Shown here one piece after another: positions 20,271 to 34,548 of a DNA stretch of 64,000 bases (position 1 is the first letter of the stretch; every line of letters starts with the position of its first letter). Under the pieces are notes generated by a model that did no database searches, was not told where the DNA came from, and saw only the letters and a program-made list of their open reading frames with translations. This DNA is from Azospirillum endophyticum (GTDB lineage Bacteria; Pseudomonadota; Alphaproteobacteria; Azospirillales; Azospirillaceae). The stretch lies in assembly GCF_016595245.1 (NCBI RefSeq), contig NZ_JAENHM010000023.1, forward strand, positions 62,001-126,000, written 5' to 3'. A program made the translations under genes and the position numbers.

Positions 20271-20579
20271 ATGACACCCCGTCTCCTTGCGGAGCTTCTG
20301 GAACCGATCCTGACCGCTGCGGAAGACGACGAAGAGGCCCTGTCCGAGGCCGTGAACCTGACCGCGGAGGCCATGGCGGCGCTGGGCGCCACCGTGCTCG
20401 ACCCGGATGGGCAGCCGGCCCGCGGGGTGTCCGATGAACGGGCCGTCGTCGCCGCGCTCAATACCCATGCGCACAACCTGATGCGCGACGGACGGCTGGA
20501 CGATGTGGTCGAAGCTCTGCAAGTGGCAGAGCGGATCGGCCGCCTTGCCCATCTGCCCCACCACCCGCGTACCGTTTGA
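20271..20579 (+). CDS. Small hypothetical protein
   Basis: A 102-residue acidic, helix-rich protein (LLAELLEPILTAAEDDEEALSEAVNLTAEAMAAL near the start; NTHAHNLMRDGRLDDVVEALQVAERIGRL near the end). I do not recognise the family. ATG 20271 has GAGG at a suitable distance; ATG 20250 is an in-frame alternative. No signal peptide or membrane segment is seen. It stands 120 bp upstream of the maltokinase-TreZ-MalQ gene on the same strand and could share its regulation. Confidence 0.6.
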   Translation: MTPRLLAELLEPILTAAEDDEEALSEAVNLTAEAMAALGATVLDPDGQPARGVSDERAVVAALNTHAHNLMRDGRLDDVVEALQVAERIGRLAHLPHHPRTV

Positions 20580-20699
20580 TCACTCTTTTGGGAGAAGGGC
20601 GCGGTCGTTCGTGGAAGCGGCTTCGCGGGTGCGGGAACTCCTTCCATCCGTGCTGTTTGAGCGACGTGCCACCCAGCGCTCAACAGGGGAGGAGCCCTC

Positions 20700-26306
<5,607 letters not shown>

Positions 26307-26347
26307 CCGAAAACACCGCCCTTCCCCACTCCGAGGAGCAAACACCC

Positions 26348-29128
26348 ATGGCCCCCGCCGCCGGCAAGCCCATCCCTCGTGCGACGTACCGGGTCCAACT
26401 GAACGGCGAGTTCGGCTTCGACCGCACCACCGCCATCACCGACTATATCGCCCGGTTGGGCGTCAGCCATCTCTACGCGTCTCCCTACATGAAGGCGCGG
26501 CCGGGGAGCACCCACGGCTACGACATCGTCAACCACAATGAACTGAACCCGGAGGTCGGCGACCAGAACGACTTCCGCGATCTGGTGGAGGCGCTGAAGC
26601 GCAACAAGCTCGGCCAGATCCTGGACTTCGTTCCAAACCACATGGGCGTCGGCGGCGCCGACAACGAATGGTGGCTGAACGTCCTGGAGTGGGGACCGGA
26701 AAGCCCGTATGCCGGGTATTTCGACATCGAATGGGAAGCCGACTATCGCTATCTGCAGGGCAAGGTGCTGGTACCGTTCCTGGGCGACCAGTATGGCGCC
26801 GTGCTGGTGTCGGGCGGACTGGAACTGCGCTTCGACACCGAGACCGGCAGTTTCGCCGTCTGGGCCTACGGCAGCCACAAGCTGCCGGTGCGTCCGCAGG
26901 ATTACGGCACCATTCTCGGCGGCGATCACCCGGATCTGGAGCGGATCGCCGATGCCTTCACCCATCTGGAGGACGCCCGCCCCCATCAGCTTCGCCGGGC
27001 GTCGGATCTGAAGGCCGAACTGGCGGAACTGGTGGCGATCCGGCCCGACGTGGCCGATGCGATCGACCAGAGGCTCTCCGTCTTCCGCGGTTATGAGGGG
27101 GAGATCGACAGCTGGGGCCACCTGCATGACCTGATCGGCCGCCAGAACTGGCGCGTCGCCTATTTCAAGGTGGCCGCCGACGACATCAACTACCGCCGGT
27201 TCTTCAACATCAACGAACTGGCCGGCCTGCGCATGGACGAGCCGGAGTTGTTCGACGTCGCCCATCGCATGGTGCTGAAGATGGTGGAGGACGGCACGCT
27301 CGACGGCATCCGCATCGACCATATCGACGGGCTGATCGACCCGAAGGGCTATTGCGAGCGGCTGGTCGCGGCCTCTTCCAAGCCCTTCTATCTGGTGGTG
27401 GAGAAGATTCTCGCCCGTCATGAGCGCCTGCGCGAGGAGTGGCCGATCGACGGCACCACCGGCTACGAGTACGCCAACCTGATGGGCGGCCTGTTCGTCG
27501 ATCCGAAGGCGGAGGAGGCCTTCACCCGCCTCTATGCCGACTTCATCGGCCGGCGCGACGATTTCGACGCGGTGGTGCGGCAGTGCAAGATCCGGATCAT
27601 GGAAAGCGAGATGGCGAGCGAGTTGAACGTGCTGTCGCGCAAGGCGGCGCGGATCGCCCGCTCCAATCCCGCCACCGCCGACTTCACCGCCAACATCCTG
27701 CATCAGGCGCTGAAGGAGACCATCGCCCGCTTTCCGGTCTATCGCACCTATGTCGACGGCGGCGCTCCCAGCGACCTGGATCGTCGCGACATCGACTGGG
27801 CGATCTCCCAGGCGCGGCGGGCGGAACAGGGACCGGACGGCTCGGTCTATGATTTCCTGCAAAGGCTGCTGACCACCGATCTGGTGGCTGCGCCGAAGAG
27901 CGGCTACAGCCGCCGGCAGGTCACCCGCTTCGCCATGCGCTTCCAGCAATATAGCGGCCCGGTGATAGCCAAGGGGCTGGAGGATACCGCCTTCTATCGC
28001 TACAACCGTCTGGTTGCGCTGAACGAGGTGGGCGGACATCCCGACCATTTCGGCGTCAGCGTCTCCGCCTTCCACCGCGCCAACCAGGACCGCGCCCGCA
28101 ACTGGCCGGGAAACATGCTGGCGAGCACCACCCACGATACCAAGCGCGGCGAAGACACCCGGGCCCGGCTCTATGCGCTGTCGGAGATCCCGGAAGAGTG
28201 GGAACGGCAGGTCCAGACCTGGAGCCGGCTGCTGCGTGCCCGCCGCGGCGACGTCGAAGGCACCGCCCCACCCGACCGCAACGACGAATACCTGTTCTAT
28301 CAGTTGCTTCTCGGCGCCTGGCCGGCCGAGTTGACCGGCGCGTCGGTCGATCAGATCGACCAGTCCGCGATGACCGCCTTTGCCGAGCGCATCGTCGGCG
28401 CCATGACCAAGTCGATGCGCGAGGCCAAGGTGCATTCGACCTGGGCCGCACCCAACGAGGCGTATGAGGGCGCGGTCGTCAGCTTCATCCACGACGCGCT
28501 CGACGTCACCCGGCGCAACGCCTTCCTCGAGGCCTTCCTGCCCTTCCAGGCGGCGTTGGCGCGCATCGGCATGGTGAATGGTCTCTCCCAGACGCTGCTG
28601 AAGCTGACCAGCCCCGGCGTGCCCGATATCTACCAGGGCTGCGAATTGTGGAACCTCAGCCTCGTCGATCCCGACAACCGCCTGCCGGTGGATTACGACG
28701 CCCGCCGCAAGCTGCTGGACGAGGTGGAGGATGCGGTTGAAAGCGGTGGGGTTTCGGGCATGATCGAGCGCTGGACCGACGGCGCCGTCAAGTTGGCGGT
28801 GACCCGACAGGCCTTGGCGGTCCGTGCCGAGATGCCGGAGGCCTTCAGCGCCGGCGAGTATCTGCCGCTGGAGGCGACCGGCGACCGTGCCGACCATGTG
28901 GTGGCCTATGCGCGTCGGAGCGGCGATGACGCGGTAGTGGTGGCCGTGCCGCGGCTGGTCGGGCAGATGGGCGAGACCCCGGATTGGGGCAACACCGCCA
29001 TTCCCCTGCCCCGCGGCACGCGCTGGCGCAACCGCCTGACCGGGGCGGAGGTGGAAGGCGGTGACGCGGTGATGGTGTCGACGCTGTTCGCGGACCTGCC
29101 GGTTGCTTTGCTGTCCAGCAAGCGATAA
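26348..29128 (+). CDS. treY: Malto-oligosyltrehalose synthase
   Basis: A 926-residue GH13 enzyme that isomerises the reducing-end alpha-1,4 bond of maltodextrins to alpha-1,1, forming maltooligosyl-trehalose for TreZ. The N-terminus RATYRVQLNGEFGF and HLYASPYMKARPGSTHGYD, plus DFVPNHMGV, are TreY hallmarks. The nucleophile motif GIRIDHIDGL has D324, VVEKILARHERLREEWPIDGTTGYE carries the acid/base glutamate, and STTHDTKRGED the third carboxylate. TSPGVPDIYQGCELW near the end is also diagnostic. ATG 26348 has GAGGAG about 10 bp upstream. It follows the fusion gene by 41 bp, so the three trehalose steps plus dextrin recycling are one transcription unit. Confidence 0.95.
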   Translation: MAPAAGKPIPRATYRVQLNGEFGFDRTTAITDYIARLGVSHLYASPYMKARPGSTHGYDIVNHNELNPEVGDQNDFRDLVEALKRNKLGQILDFVPNHMGVGGADNEWWLNVLEWGPESPYAGYFDIEWEADYRYLQGKVLVPFLGDQYGAVLVSGGLELRFDTETGSFAVWAYGSHKLPVRPQDYGTILGGDHPDLERIADAFTHLEDARPHQLRRASDLKAELAELVAIRPDVADAIDQRLSVFRGYEGEIDSWGHLHDLIGRQNWRVAYFKVAADDINYRRFFNINELAGLRMDEPELFDVAHRMVLKMVEDGTLDGIRIDHIDGLIDPKGYCERLVAASSKPFYLVVEKILARHERLREEWPIDGTTGYEYANLMGGLFVDPKAEEAFTRLYADFIGRRDDFDAVVRQCKIRIMESEMASELNVLSRKAARIARSNPATADFTANILHQALKETIARFPVYRTYVDGGAPSDLDRRDIDWAISQARRAEQGPDGSVYDFLQRLLTTDLVAAPKSGYSRRQVTRFAMRFQQYSGPVIAKGLEDTAFYRYNRLVALNEVGGHPDHFGVSVSAFHRANQDRARNWPGNMLASTTHDTKRGEDTRARLYALSEIPEEWERQVQTWSRLLRARRGDVEGTAPPDRNDEYLFYQLLLGAWPAELTGASVDQIDQSAMTAFAERIVGAMTKSMREAKVHSTWAAPNEAYEGAVVSFIHDALDVTRRNAFLEAFLPFQAALARIGMVNGLSQTLLKLTSPGVPDIYQGCELWNLSLVDPDNRLPVDYDARRKLLDEVEDAVESGGVSGMIERWTDGAVKLAVTRQALAVRAEMPEAFSAGEYLPLEATGDRADHVVAYARRSGDDAVVVAVPRLVGQMGETPDWGNTAIPLPRGTRWRNRLTGAEVEGGDAVMVSTLFADLPVALLSSKR

Positions 29129-29146
29129 CGGTCTGCCGGGAATGGA

Positions 29147-29174
29147 AAGGGCGCGCGATCGGTCGCGCGCCCTT
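29147..29174. terminator. Strong bidirectional terminator after treY
   Basis: AAGGGCGCGCGA (29147-29158) and TCGCGCGCCCTT (29163-29174) form a perfect 12-bp stem with a 4-base loop, followed by CGTTTT on the plus strand. It lies between the treY stop and the end of the convergent Gly/Ser-rich gene and can serve both. Confidence 0.85.
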
Positions 29175-29196
29175 CGTTTTCTCCCGATCGGCCGGA

Positions 29197-29622
29197 TCAG
29201 CGGGCGGTGCTGCCGGTGCCGGTGGACGAACCGCCCATCGAGCCGCCCATCGAGCCGGACGGCTGCTGGGTGCCGACCGGGCCGTCGGAGCCCGTGCCCA
29301 TCGAACCGCTGTTGCCGAGGCTATTGCCGCCGGTGCCGTTGGTCGAACTGGAGGAGCCGGAACCGGTCATCGACCCGCTGCCCATCGACGCCCCGCCGGA
29401 GGACGAGCCGCTGGTGGCGCCGCTGTTGCTGTCGATGCCGCCCATGCTGCCGCAGCCGAGCTGGTTGTTGGAAGTGCAGGGCGGATTGGTCTGGTTGGAA
29501 TTGGTGGTTGAACCGGCGCTGTTGGCCGCCGGACTGCCGGAGATTGACCCACTGCTGGCGGCGAATGCCGGGGCGGCCAGCAGGGCCAGGGCGGTTGCGG
29601 TGCCGATCATCAGGCTCTTCAT
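29197..29622 (-). CDS. Secreted Gly/Ser/Asn-rich low-complexity protein
   Basis: A 141-residue protein with a clear Sec signal peptide (MKSLMIGTATALALLAAPAFA, cut after AFA). The mature part of about 120 residues is almost wholly Gly, Ser, Asn, Thr and Met, with GSMGG-like repeats and only two cysteines (in PPCTSNNQLGCGS), which could form a disulfide. I do not recognise a named family; such proteins are usually annotated as hypothetical exported proteins. It is convergent with treY and shares its terminator. The composition keeps the genome's codon bias, so no sign of transfer. Confidence 0.65.
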   Translation of the reverse strand: MKSLMIGTATALALLAAPAFAASSGSISGSPAANSAGSTTNSNQTNPPCTSNNQLGCGSMGGIDSNSGATSGSSSGGASMGSGSMTGSGSSSSTNGTGGNSLGNSGSMGTGSDGPVGTQQPSGSMGGSMGGSSTGTGSTAR

Positions 29623-29834
29623 GACGATTCCTTTGACTGTGCGTGCCCGTCATCACCCTGTGCGGCGGCCGGGCAGCCATGGTTTGGGAATATCGAAATT
29701 CGTCGGCGGGACGAGACATCCAGTGGAAGCCACTCCCGCTTTCCCACATGCCAACAGCGAGGGAGGAGAATGATCGCGGCACCCGGTCGACCTGCACCGG
29801 ATGGTTCATTGACGCCATGAGCACAAAAGGAAAA

Positions 29835-29854
29835 CGCCCGCTTTCCGGCGGGCG
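29835..29854. terminator. Rho-independent terminator of the response-regulator gene
   Basis: CGCCCGC (29835-29841) and GCGGGCG (29848-29854) pair around a 6-base loop, with AAAA on the left (T run for the minus strand) and a T run on the right. It is 34 bp past the response-regulator stop on the minus strand. Confidence 0.8.
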
Positions 29855-29887
29855 CTTTTTGGGACGGATCGGCCGGCGAAGCTGAGA

Positions 29888-30334
29888 TCAGGCGGACCGC
29901 GCCTTCGGGAAGCCGGCTGCGGCCGCGGCGGAGCCGTGGAAGATCTCCAGCGCGGCCGGCGTGGAGGATGGCCGCAGGCCGCCCAGGATTTCCCCGGCGG
30001 CACCGACCGCCTGGACCAGTGCGTCCGGCATCACCGGCTTGCGCAGCAGGCCCAGCGCGAAGGCGCGGGCATCGGCGGCATGGTGGTCGAACCCGGTCAT
30101 CAGCAGCGATGGGATGCCGTTCTCCTCCCACAGCCGCTTGGCAAGCACCAGGCCGTTTTCCCCGCCGGCGAGATTGACGTCGACCAGGGCCAGTTCGGGA
30201 CATTCGCGGGCACCGACCCGCGCAGCCTTCGCGGCGTCGCGCAGCGGTCCAACCACGGTATAGCCCGCATTCTCCAGAACGGCCTTCACGGCCGGACCGA
30301 TCAGCGGATCGTCCTCGACGACAAGCACCTTCAA
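29888..30334 (-). CDS. Single-domain response regulator (CheY-like receiver)
   Basis: A 148-residue receiver: KVLVVEDDPLIGPAVKAVLENAGYTVVGP at the start with the acidic pair, the phospho-acceptor aspartate in LALVDVNLAGGENG, the conserved Thr in LLMTGFD and the lysine in LLRKPVMPDALV. The last ~30 residues are an Ala/Pro-rich tail with no output domain. It would pass a phosphate or bind a partner rather than bind DNA; the 'DVNLAGGENG' style is seen in receivers paired with HWE/HisKA2 kinases. Start: a TTG at 30334 preceded by AAGGGAGC is preferred, because the long open frame upstream is non-coding in character. No kinase lies next to it. Confidence 0.8.
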   Translation of the reverse strand: MKVLVVEDDPLIGPAVKAVLENAGYTVVGPLRDAAKAARVGARECPELALVDVNLAGGENGLVLAKRLWEENGIPSLLMTGFDHHAADARAFALGLLRKPVMPDALVQAVGAAGEILGGLRPSSTPAALEIFHGSAAAAAGFPKARSA

Positions 30335-30562
30335 GACGGCATGCTCCCTTGATTGACGGTGCGGGCTTATAGCCCGTCCCATCCGGTTTTCGAAGCGCGT
30401 TCGACTTCGATCAACTGAACCGCCCATGTTTGTCGCGGCTCCGCCCCGTTCAAGAGGTCGAAGGGGTACTCCCTTCCGGTCATGGTGCCTCACCGAACGT
30501 CCGGGTTTGAAACATACACCATCGCAGAGTGTTTTACCCGCACGCGAGAGAGGAAAGACCCA

Positions 30563-30781
30563 ATGGCATTCGTCGAATTGACTGAGATATCGGGTGACAC
30601 CGTTCTGGTGAACCCTATCGCCGTCGCGTTCCTGCGCGCCACCACGGAGGGCGGGACGGAGCTTCACGTCAGCGGCCGGGCGGAGCCGCTGCGGGTGACG
30701 GGCGCACCGGCCGACGTCGCCCGTGCCCTCGAGAACGCGGCGCCGACGCCGCCCGATCCTACCCTGTCGTTGCTGGCCTGA
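30563..30781 (+). CDS. Small hypothetical protein
   Basis: A 72-residue protein starting MAFVELTEISGDTVLVNPIAVAFLRATTEGGTELHVSGR, a short beta-rich domain resembling small proteins annotated only as hypothetical or 'flagellar FlbD-like' in length and strand pattern (V-N-P-x-x-V-x-x-L/F). FlbD itself reads 'I-x-L-T-x-x-x-G-x-x-x-x-x-N-x-x-x-I', so a remote relation is possible but unproven. ATG 30563 has GAGAGGAAAG ahead of it. It is convergent with the enoyl-CoA hydratase gene. Confidence 0.6.
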   Translation: MAFVELTEISGDTVLVNPIAVAFLRATTEGGTELHVSGRAEPLRVTGAPADVARALENAAPTPPDPTLSLLA

Positions 30782-30789
30782 CGGAACGC

Positions 30790-31572
30790 TCAGCCGCGGG
30801 GATAATCGGGGGCACGCTTCTCGAAGAAGGCGCTGATCCCCTCCGCCGCTTCCGCGCCGTGCAGAGCCTCGACGAAAAAGGCCGCTTCGCGGTCGAGCTG
30901 GTCGTCGGGCGCGCCGAAGCCGCTCTCGATCAACCGCTTGGCCCGGCCGATGGCGAGCGTCGGCCCGTCGGCCAACCGTTCCGCCCAAGCCAGGGCTTCG
31001 GTCAGCGCCGTGCCGGGTGGGACCACCCGGTTGACGATGGCGAGCTGGGCCAGCCGCGCCGCACCGATCTTCCCGCCCTCGAACATGATCTCTGCCGCGA
31101 GCTGTGGCGTCGCGGCACGCGCCAGGAAGGCCGAGGCGCCGCCGTCAGGATTCAGCCCGACCTTCACATAAGCCAGCGTGAACACCGCATCCTCGGCCGC
31201 GACGATCAAGTCGCAGCCGAGCGCCACGGAAAATCCCGCCCCCGCCGCGGCTCCCTCGACGGCGGCGATCACCGGTTTCGGGCAGGCGCGCATGGCGCGG
31301 GTCCAGCCATGGAAGCATTCCAGGCTGCTGCGGATCACCTCCGGGTCGCCTTTGGCGTTGCCGAGCAGTTGGGCGAGGTTGCCGCCGGAACAGAAGGTGC
31401 CGTTGGCTCCGGCCAGCACGATGGCGCCCACCCCCGGCTCCTCGGCCGCCTGCACCAGCGCGTCGCGGGCGGCCGCCATCATCTCCGCTTCCAGCGCGTT
31501 CCGCGTGGCCGCATCGTCCATCGTCAGGACCATCACGCGGCCCTGGCGCGCGACGGTCAATTGTCCGCTCAT
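30790..31572 (-). CDS. Enoyl-CoA hydratase/isomerase family protein (PaaG-like)
   Basis: A 260-residue crotonase. The oxyanion-hole segments are FCSGGNLAQLLG and EGAAAGAGFSVALGCDLIVAAEDA. The usual second catalytic Glu region reads YVKVGLNPDGGASAFL: the hydratase glutamates are not in their places and an aspartate follows in 'NPDGG', as in PaaG-type isomerases. So an isomerase or ring-opening-type role is as likely as hydration. The ATG overlaps the stop of the thioesterase gene (ATGA), making a two-gene operon for acyl-CoA handling, probably aromatic or fatty acid breakdown. Confidence 0.85.
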   Translation of the reverse strand: MSGQLTVARQGRVMVLTMDDAATRNALEAEMMAAARDALVQAAEEPGVGAIVLAGANGTFCSGGNLAQLLGNAKGDPEVIRSSLECFHGWTRAMRACPKPVIAAVEGAAAGAGFSVALGCDLIVAAEDAVFTLAYVKVGLNPDGGASAFLARAATPQLAAEIMFEGGKIGAARLAQLAIVNRVVPPGTALTEALAWAERLADGPTLAIGRAKRLIESGFGAPDDQLDREAAFFVEALHGAEAAEGISAFFEKRAPDYPRG

Positions 31573-32012
31573 AGTTCTGTTCCCTCGCGGTTCTCACTGC
31601 CCGGCCGGTATTTGAACATGCCTTCCGACGTGGCGATCAGGGCGCCGGTGTCGCCATGGCGGATCTCCGCCGCGACACCGATGATCTTGCGTCCGCCGCC
31701 GCGCAGCCGGCCGGTGGCGACCAGCGTACCGGTGCGGGCCTGACCCAGGAAGCTCGTCGACAGCGACAGCGTGACCACCCGCCTCACCCGGCCGGGGAAG
31801 GGACAGTATGTTGCCGAAAATCCGGAAATCGTGTCCAAGAGAGCCACCAGAACCCCGCCATGCACCACGCCGGCGCGGTTCAGATGGCGGTCGTCGATGG
31901 ACATCAGCAGTTCCGCTTCCCCCTCCTCCCAGCGACTCACGGCGTAGCCCAGCAGGCGCTGGAAACCGGATTCCGGCTCTCCATTCAGCAGGTCGTCCAT
32001 AGCTTGGTCCAT
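31569..32012 (-). CDS. PaaI-like hotdog thioesterase
   Basis: A 147-residue single hotdog-domain acyl-CoA thioesterase. HLNRAGVVHGGVLVALLDTISGFSA carries the family's H-G-G and catalytic aspartate (LLD), and TLSLSTSFLGQARTGTLVATGRLRGGGRKIIG is the second strand block. ATG 32012 (MDQAMDDLL) is chosen over the frame's far upstream codon because the hotdog fold then begins after a short helix. It is upstream of and overlaps the enoyl-CoA hydratase/isomerase gene; in phenylacetate-type pathways PaaI releases stalled CoA esters for a similar neighbour. Confidence 0.85.
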   Translation of the reverse strand: MDQAMDDLLNGEPESGFQRLLGYAVSRWEEGEAELLMSIDDRHLNRAGVVHGGVLVALLDTISGFSATYCPFPGRVRRVVTLSLSTSFLGQARTGTLVATGRLRGGGRKIIGVAAEIRHGDTGALIATSEGMFKYRPGSENREGTEL

Positions 32013-32420
32013 CACGCAGCTGTTACGTGCGCGAAGTAAAGCGCGTGCGAGCGGTGCAGATCCACCCGGTCGCCACATGCGCACACATCATTTTTCTCCC
32101 ACGGCGTCGGATGAAGGTGATCTGCAATCTTCGGCGCGGCGATGCTCCGCCGAGATGCGACCGAGATCCGCCATCTTCTCCGACCGGTCGGAATGGATTT
32201 GGGAAATTCGGGAGAATGGTGCCGCATCATTTCGTCGTTTGCCCCATCACCGGAACCGACCCGCTGCGGAAATGGGATTTGATTTCACTGATGGAAATAA
32301 GGCGAAGCGAGGGTCAGCCGCGCGTCGGTGCGGGCTTGCCAGCCGGAATGAAGCGGTTAACCTTTTCGGGAAATCGCCGGCCGATGAACCGCGGGCCGGC
32401 AAATCACTGGAGGGTTTGGG
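32013..32420. other. Intergenic region between divergent thioesterase and GST genes
   Basis: About 408 bp without a convincing gene. The plus-strand open frames here have no ribosome-binding site and no recognisable protein. It should hold the promoters of both flanking genes, but I see no clear sigma-54 or other consensus. Composition is slightly richer in A/T than the neighbours near 32250-32370. Confidence 0.5.
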
Positions 32421-33128
32421 ATGATCGACCTTTATTTCTGGCCGACGCCGAACGGCCACAAGATCACGATCTTTCTGGAGGAAGCTGGGCTGGACTACAG
32501 CTTCAAGCCGGTGAACATTTCCACCGGCGATCAGTTCAAACCGGAATTCCTGGCCTTCTCGCCCAATAACCGGATGCCGGCGATCATCGACAATGCCCCG
32601 GCCGACGGTGGCGAGCCGATCGGCGTCTTCGAATCCGGCGCGATCCTGGTCTATCTGGCCGAAAAGACCGGCAGGTTCCTGCCCAGCGACGTGCGCGGCC
32701 GCAAGACGGTGCTGGAATGGTTGTTCTGGCAGGTCGGCGGCCTCGGCCCGATGGCCGGGCAGAACCACCATTTCGTGCAGTACGCGCCGGAGCGCATCCC
32801 CTACGCCATGGAACGCTACGTCAAGGAGACCGGCCGTCTTTATGGCGTGATGGACAAGCGTCTTGCCGACAACGAGTTCCTGGGCGGTGCCGAACTGTCC
32901 ATCGCCGATATGGCGAGCTATCCCTGGATCGTGCCGCATGAACGCCAGCAACAGGATCTGGACAACTTCCCCCACCTGAAGCGCTGGTTCGAAGCGATCA
33001 AGGAGCGTCCGGCGGTGGTGCGCGCCTATGAAAAGGGTCAGGAGATCAACCCCAACCGCACGCCCACGGTGAACGAGGACAGCAAGAAGATCCTGTTCGG
33101 CCAGTCTGCCGACACGGTGAAGCGCTGA
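32421..33128 (+). CDS. Glutathione S-transferase, YfcG/Nu-class-like disulfide-bond oxidoreductase
   Basis: A 235-residue cytoplasmic GST. The start MIDLYFWPTPNGHKITIFLEEAGLDY matches the YfcG/YghU group, where a Thr/Asn pair (here T-P-N) replaces the usual Tyr/Ser/Cys at the active site and the enzyme reduces disulfides with glutathione. FESGAILVYLAEKTGRFLP is the conserved ES-x-A-I-L-x-Y-L motif and LSIADMASYPW the C-terminal domain N-capping box. ATG 32421 follows GGAGGGTTTGGG. It is a single gene with no partner. Confidence 0.88.
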   Translation: MIDLYFWPTPNGHKITIFLEEAGLDYSFKPVNISTGDQFKPEFLAFSPNNRMPAIIDNAPADGGEPIGVFESGAILVYLAEKTGRFLPSDVRGRKTVLEWLFWQVGGLGPMAGQNHHFVQYAPERIPYAMERYVKETGRLYGVMDKRLADNEFLGGAELSIADMASYPWIVPHERQQQDLDNFPHLKRWFEAIKERPAVVRAYEKGQEINPNRTPTVNEDSKKILFGQSADTVKR

Positions 33129-33305
33129 CCATTGCCTGCCGGCCCGGTTCCATGCGCCGGGCCGGCAAGATCGTATAGTGTCCCGATCTTTCGCGGCACC
33201 CTTTCGCGCCGAACAGACTTTCGGGGCTCCCCGGCGTAGACGGGACCGTTCGTCGGACCAGCGTGTTGTTTTCGGTAGAGAATATCTTCCGGAGACGCAG
33301 CGCCG

Positions 33306-34532
33306 ATGAGCATCTGGCCACGCATCGACTCCGACGGCATCGCCTTCGACGGCAATGCCGAGTCCACCACCCTGACCGACATCCGGATCGATCTGCGTTC
33401 CTTGCCCTCCATGCCGGAATTGGCGCGGGTGTGGACCGAGTTGGAAGGTCGCGCGGACTCCTCCTTCTTTCTCTCCTGGACCTGGATCGGGTCCTGGCTG
33501 GCACAGATGCCGGACGGGATCGAACCGCAACTGCTGGTCGCCCGACGGGGCGAGGACCTGGTCGGGCTCGCCGTGCTCTGCCCGCGGTCGCGGCGGCGTC
33601 TGGGCTTGCTGCCGAGCCGCTGCTGGATGCTGCACGAGACCGGCGACCGCGGCTATGACCGCCTGTTCATGGAGTATAACGGCGTCCTCGCCGACCGCCG
33701 CTTCGCCGACGAGGTGACGGACGCCGTCCTGTATTGGCTGGGCGAACGTCTGACCGCCAACGACGAGCTGGTCCTGGGTGGACTGACCCCGGCGGCGGAG
33801 CGGTCCGCCCGGCGGGTGGCGGCGCGGACCGGCCATACGCTGCAACTGCGCATCGCCGATTCGGCTCAGTGGGTGGACCTCGGCATCTTGCGGGCCGGCG
33901 GAGGGGATTTTCGCGGTGGCCTTGGGCGCAACACACGGTCGGCCGTGAACCGCAGCGAACGGCTCTACCGGTCCCGCGGGACGCTGGAATATCGCGTCGC
34001 CGAGACGGTCGACGAGGCGCTGGCGTATTTTGCCGGACTGGAGGTGCTGCATCAGGCCGGATGGCAGGCCCGCGGACAGGCGGGCGCCTTCGCCAACCCG
34101 GCCTTCCGCCCCTTCCACGAAAGGCTGATCGCCGGGGGCGTTCCGCGCGGCGCGGTGCGGCTTGTCCGGATCGGCGCCGGCGGGCAGCCCATCGGCTACC
34201 TCTACAACTTCGTCCATCGCAACCGCGTCCTGAACTATCAGGGCGGCTTCGCCTTCGAGGCGGACAACCGGCTGAAGCCGGGGTTGCTGAGCCATGTGCT
34301 GGCCATCGAGGATGCGCTGGCACGCGGTGAGGATTGCTACGACTTCATGTCGACGCCGGCCGGGCACAAACCGCTGCTCTCCAATGCCGAACAGCCGATG
34401 AACTGGCTGACGCTCGGTCCCGACCGGTTCAGCCGGAGGATGGAGGCGCAGTGCCGCCGGGTGCGTGGGCTGATGGTCGATGCCGTCAAACGGTCGCTGC
34501 GCGGCTGGATCGCTCCGGCAAAAGGAATCTGA
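33306..34532 (+). CDS. GNAT-type acetyltransferase, BioF2-like / CelD-BcsL family
   Basis: A 408-residue protein with the family's opening FFLSWTWIGSWLAQM and ARRGEDLVGLAVLCPR, then a GNAT-like C-terminal half (FHERLIAGGVPRGAVRLVRIGAGGQPIGYLYNF, followed by YQGGFAFEADNRLKPGLLSHVLAIEDALARG). Members acetylate polysaccharide or cell-wall precursors or act in exopolysaccharide and cellulose loci. The ATG at 33306 has only a weak upstream site. The ATP-grasp gene follows 16 bp later and a metallophosphoesterase gene after that, so the three probably form one unit of unknown product. Confidence 0.8.
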   Translation: MSIWPRIDSDGIAFDGNAESTTLTDIRIDLRSLPSMPELARVWTELEGRADSSFFLSWTWIGSWLAQMPDGIEPQLLVARRGEDLVGLAVLCPRSRRRLGLLPSRCWMLHETGDRGYDRLFMEYNGVLADRRFADEVTDAVLYWLGERLTANDELVLGGLTPAAERSARRVAARTGHTLQLRIADSAQWVDLGILRAGGGDFRGGLGRNTRSAVNRSERLYRSRGTLEYRVAETVDEALAYFAGLEVLHQAGWQARGQAGAFANPAFRPFHERLIAGGVPRGAVRLVRIGAGGQPIGYLYNFVHRNRVLNYQGGFAFEADNRLKPGLLSHVLAIEDALARGEDCYDFMSTPAGHKPLLSNAEQPMNWLTLGPDRFSRRMEAQCRRVRGLMVDAVKRSLRGWIAPAKGI

Positions 34533-34548
34533 GGGGAGGGCATTGGCG

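Noticed and set aside
29643-29885. 80-codon plus-strand frame between the Gly/Ser-rich protein and the response regulator
   Set aside because: It spans a clear terminator hairpin and has no ribosome-binding site or known family.
32027-32569. 180-codon plus-strand frame before and into the GST gene
   Set aside because: No ribosome-binding site, no family likeness, and it overlaps the start of a clear GST gene in another frame.
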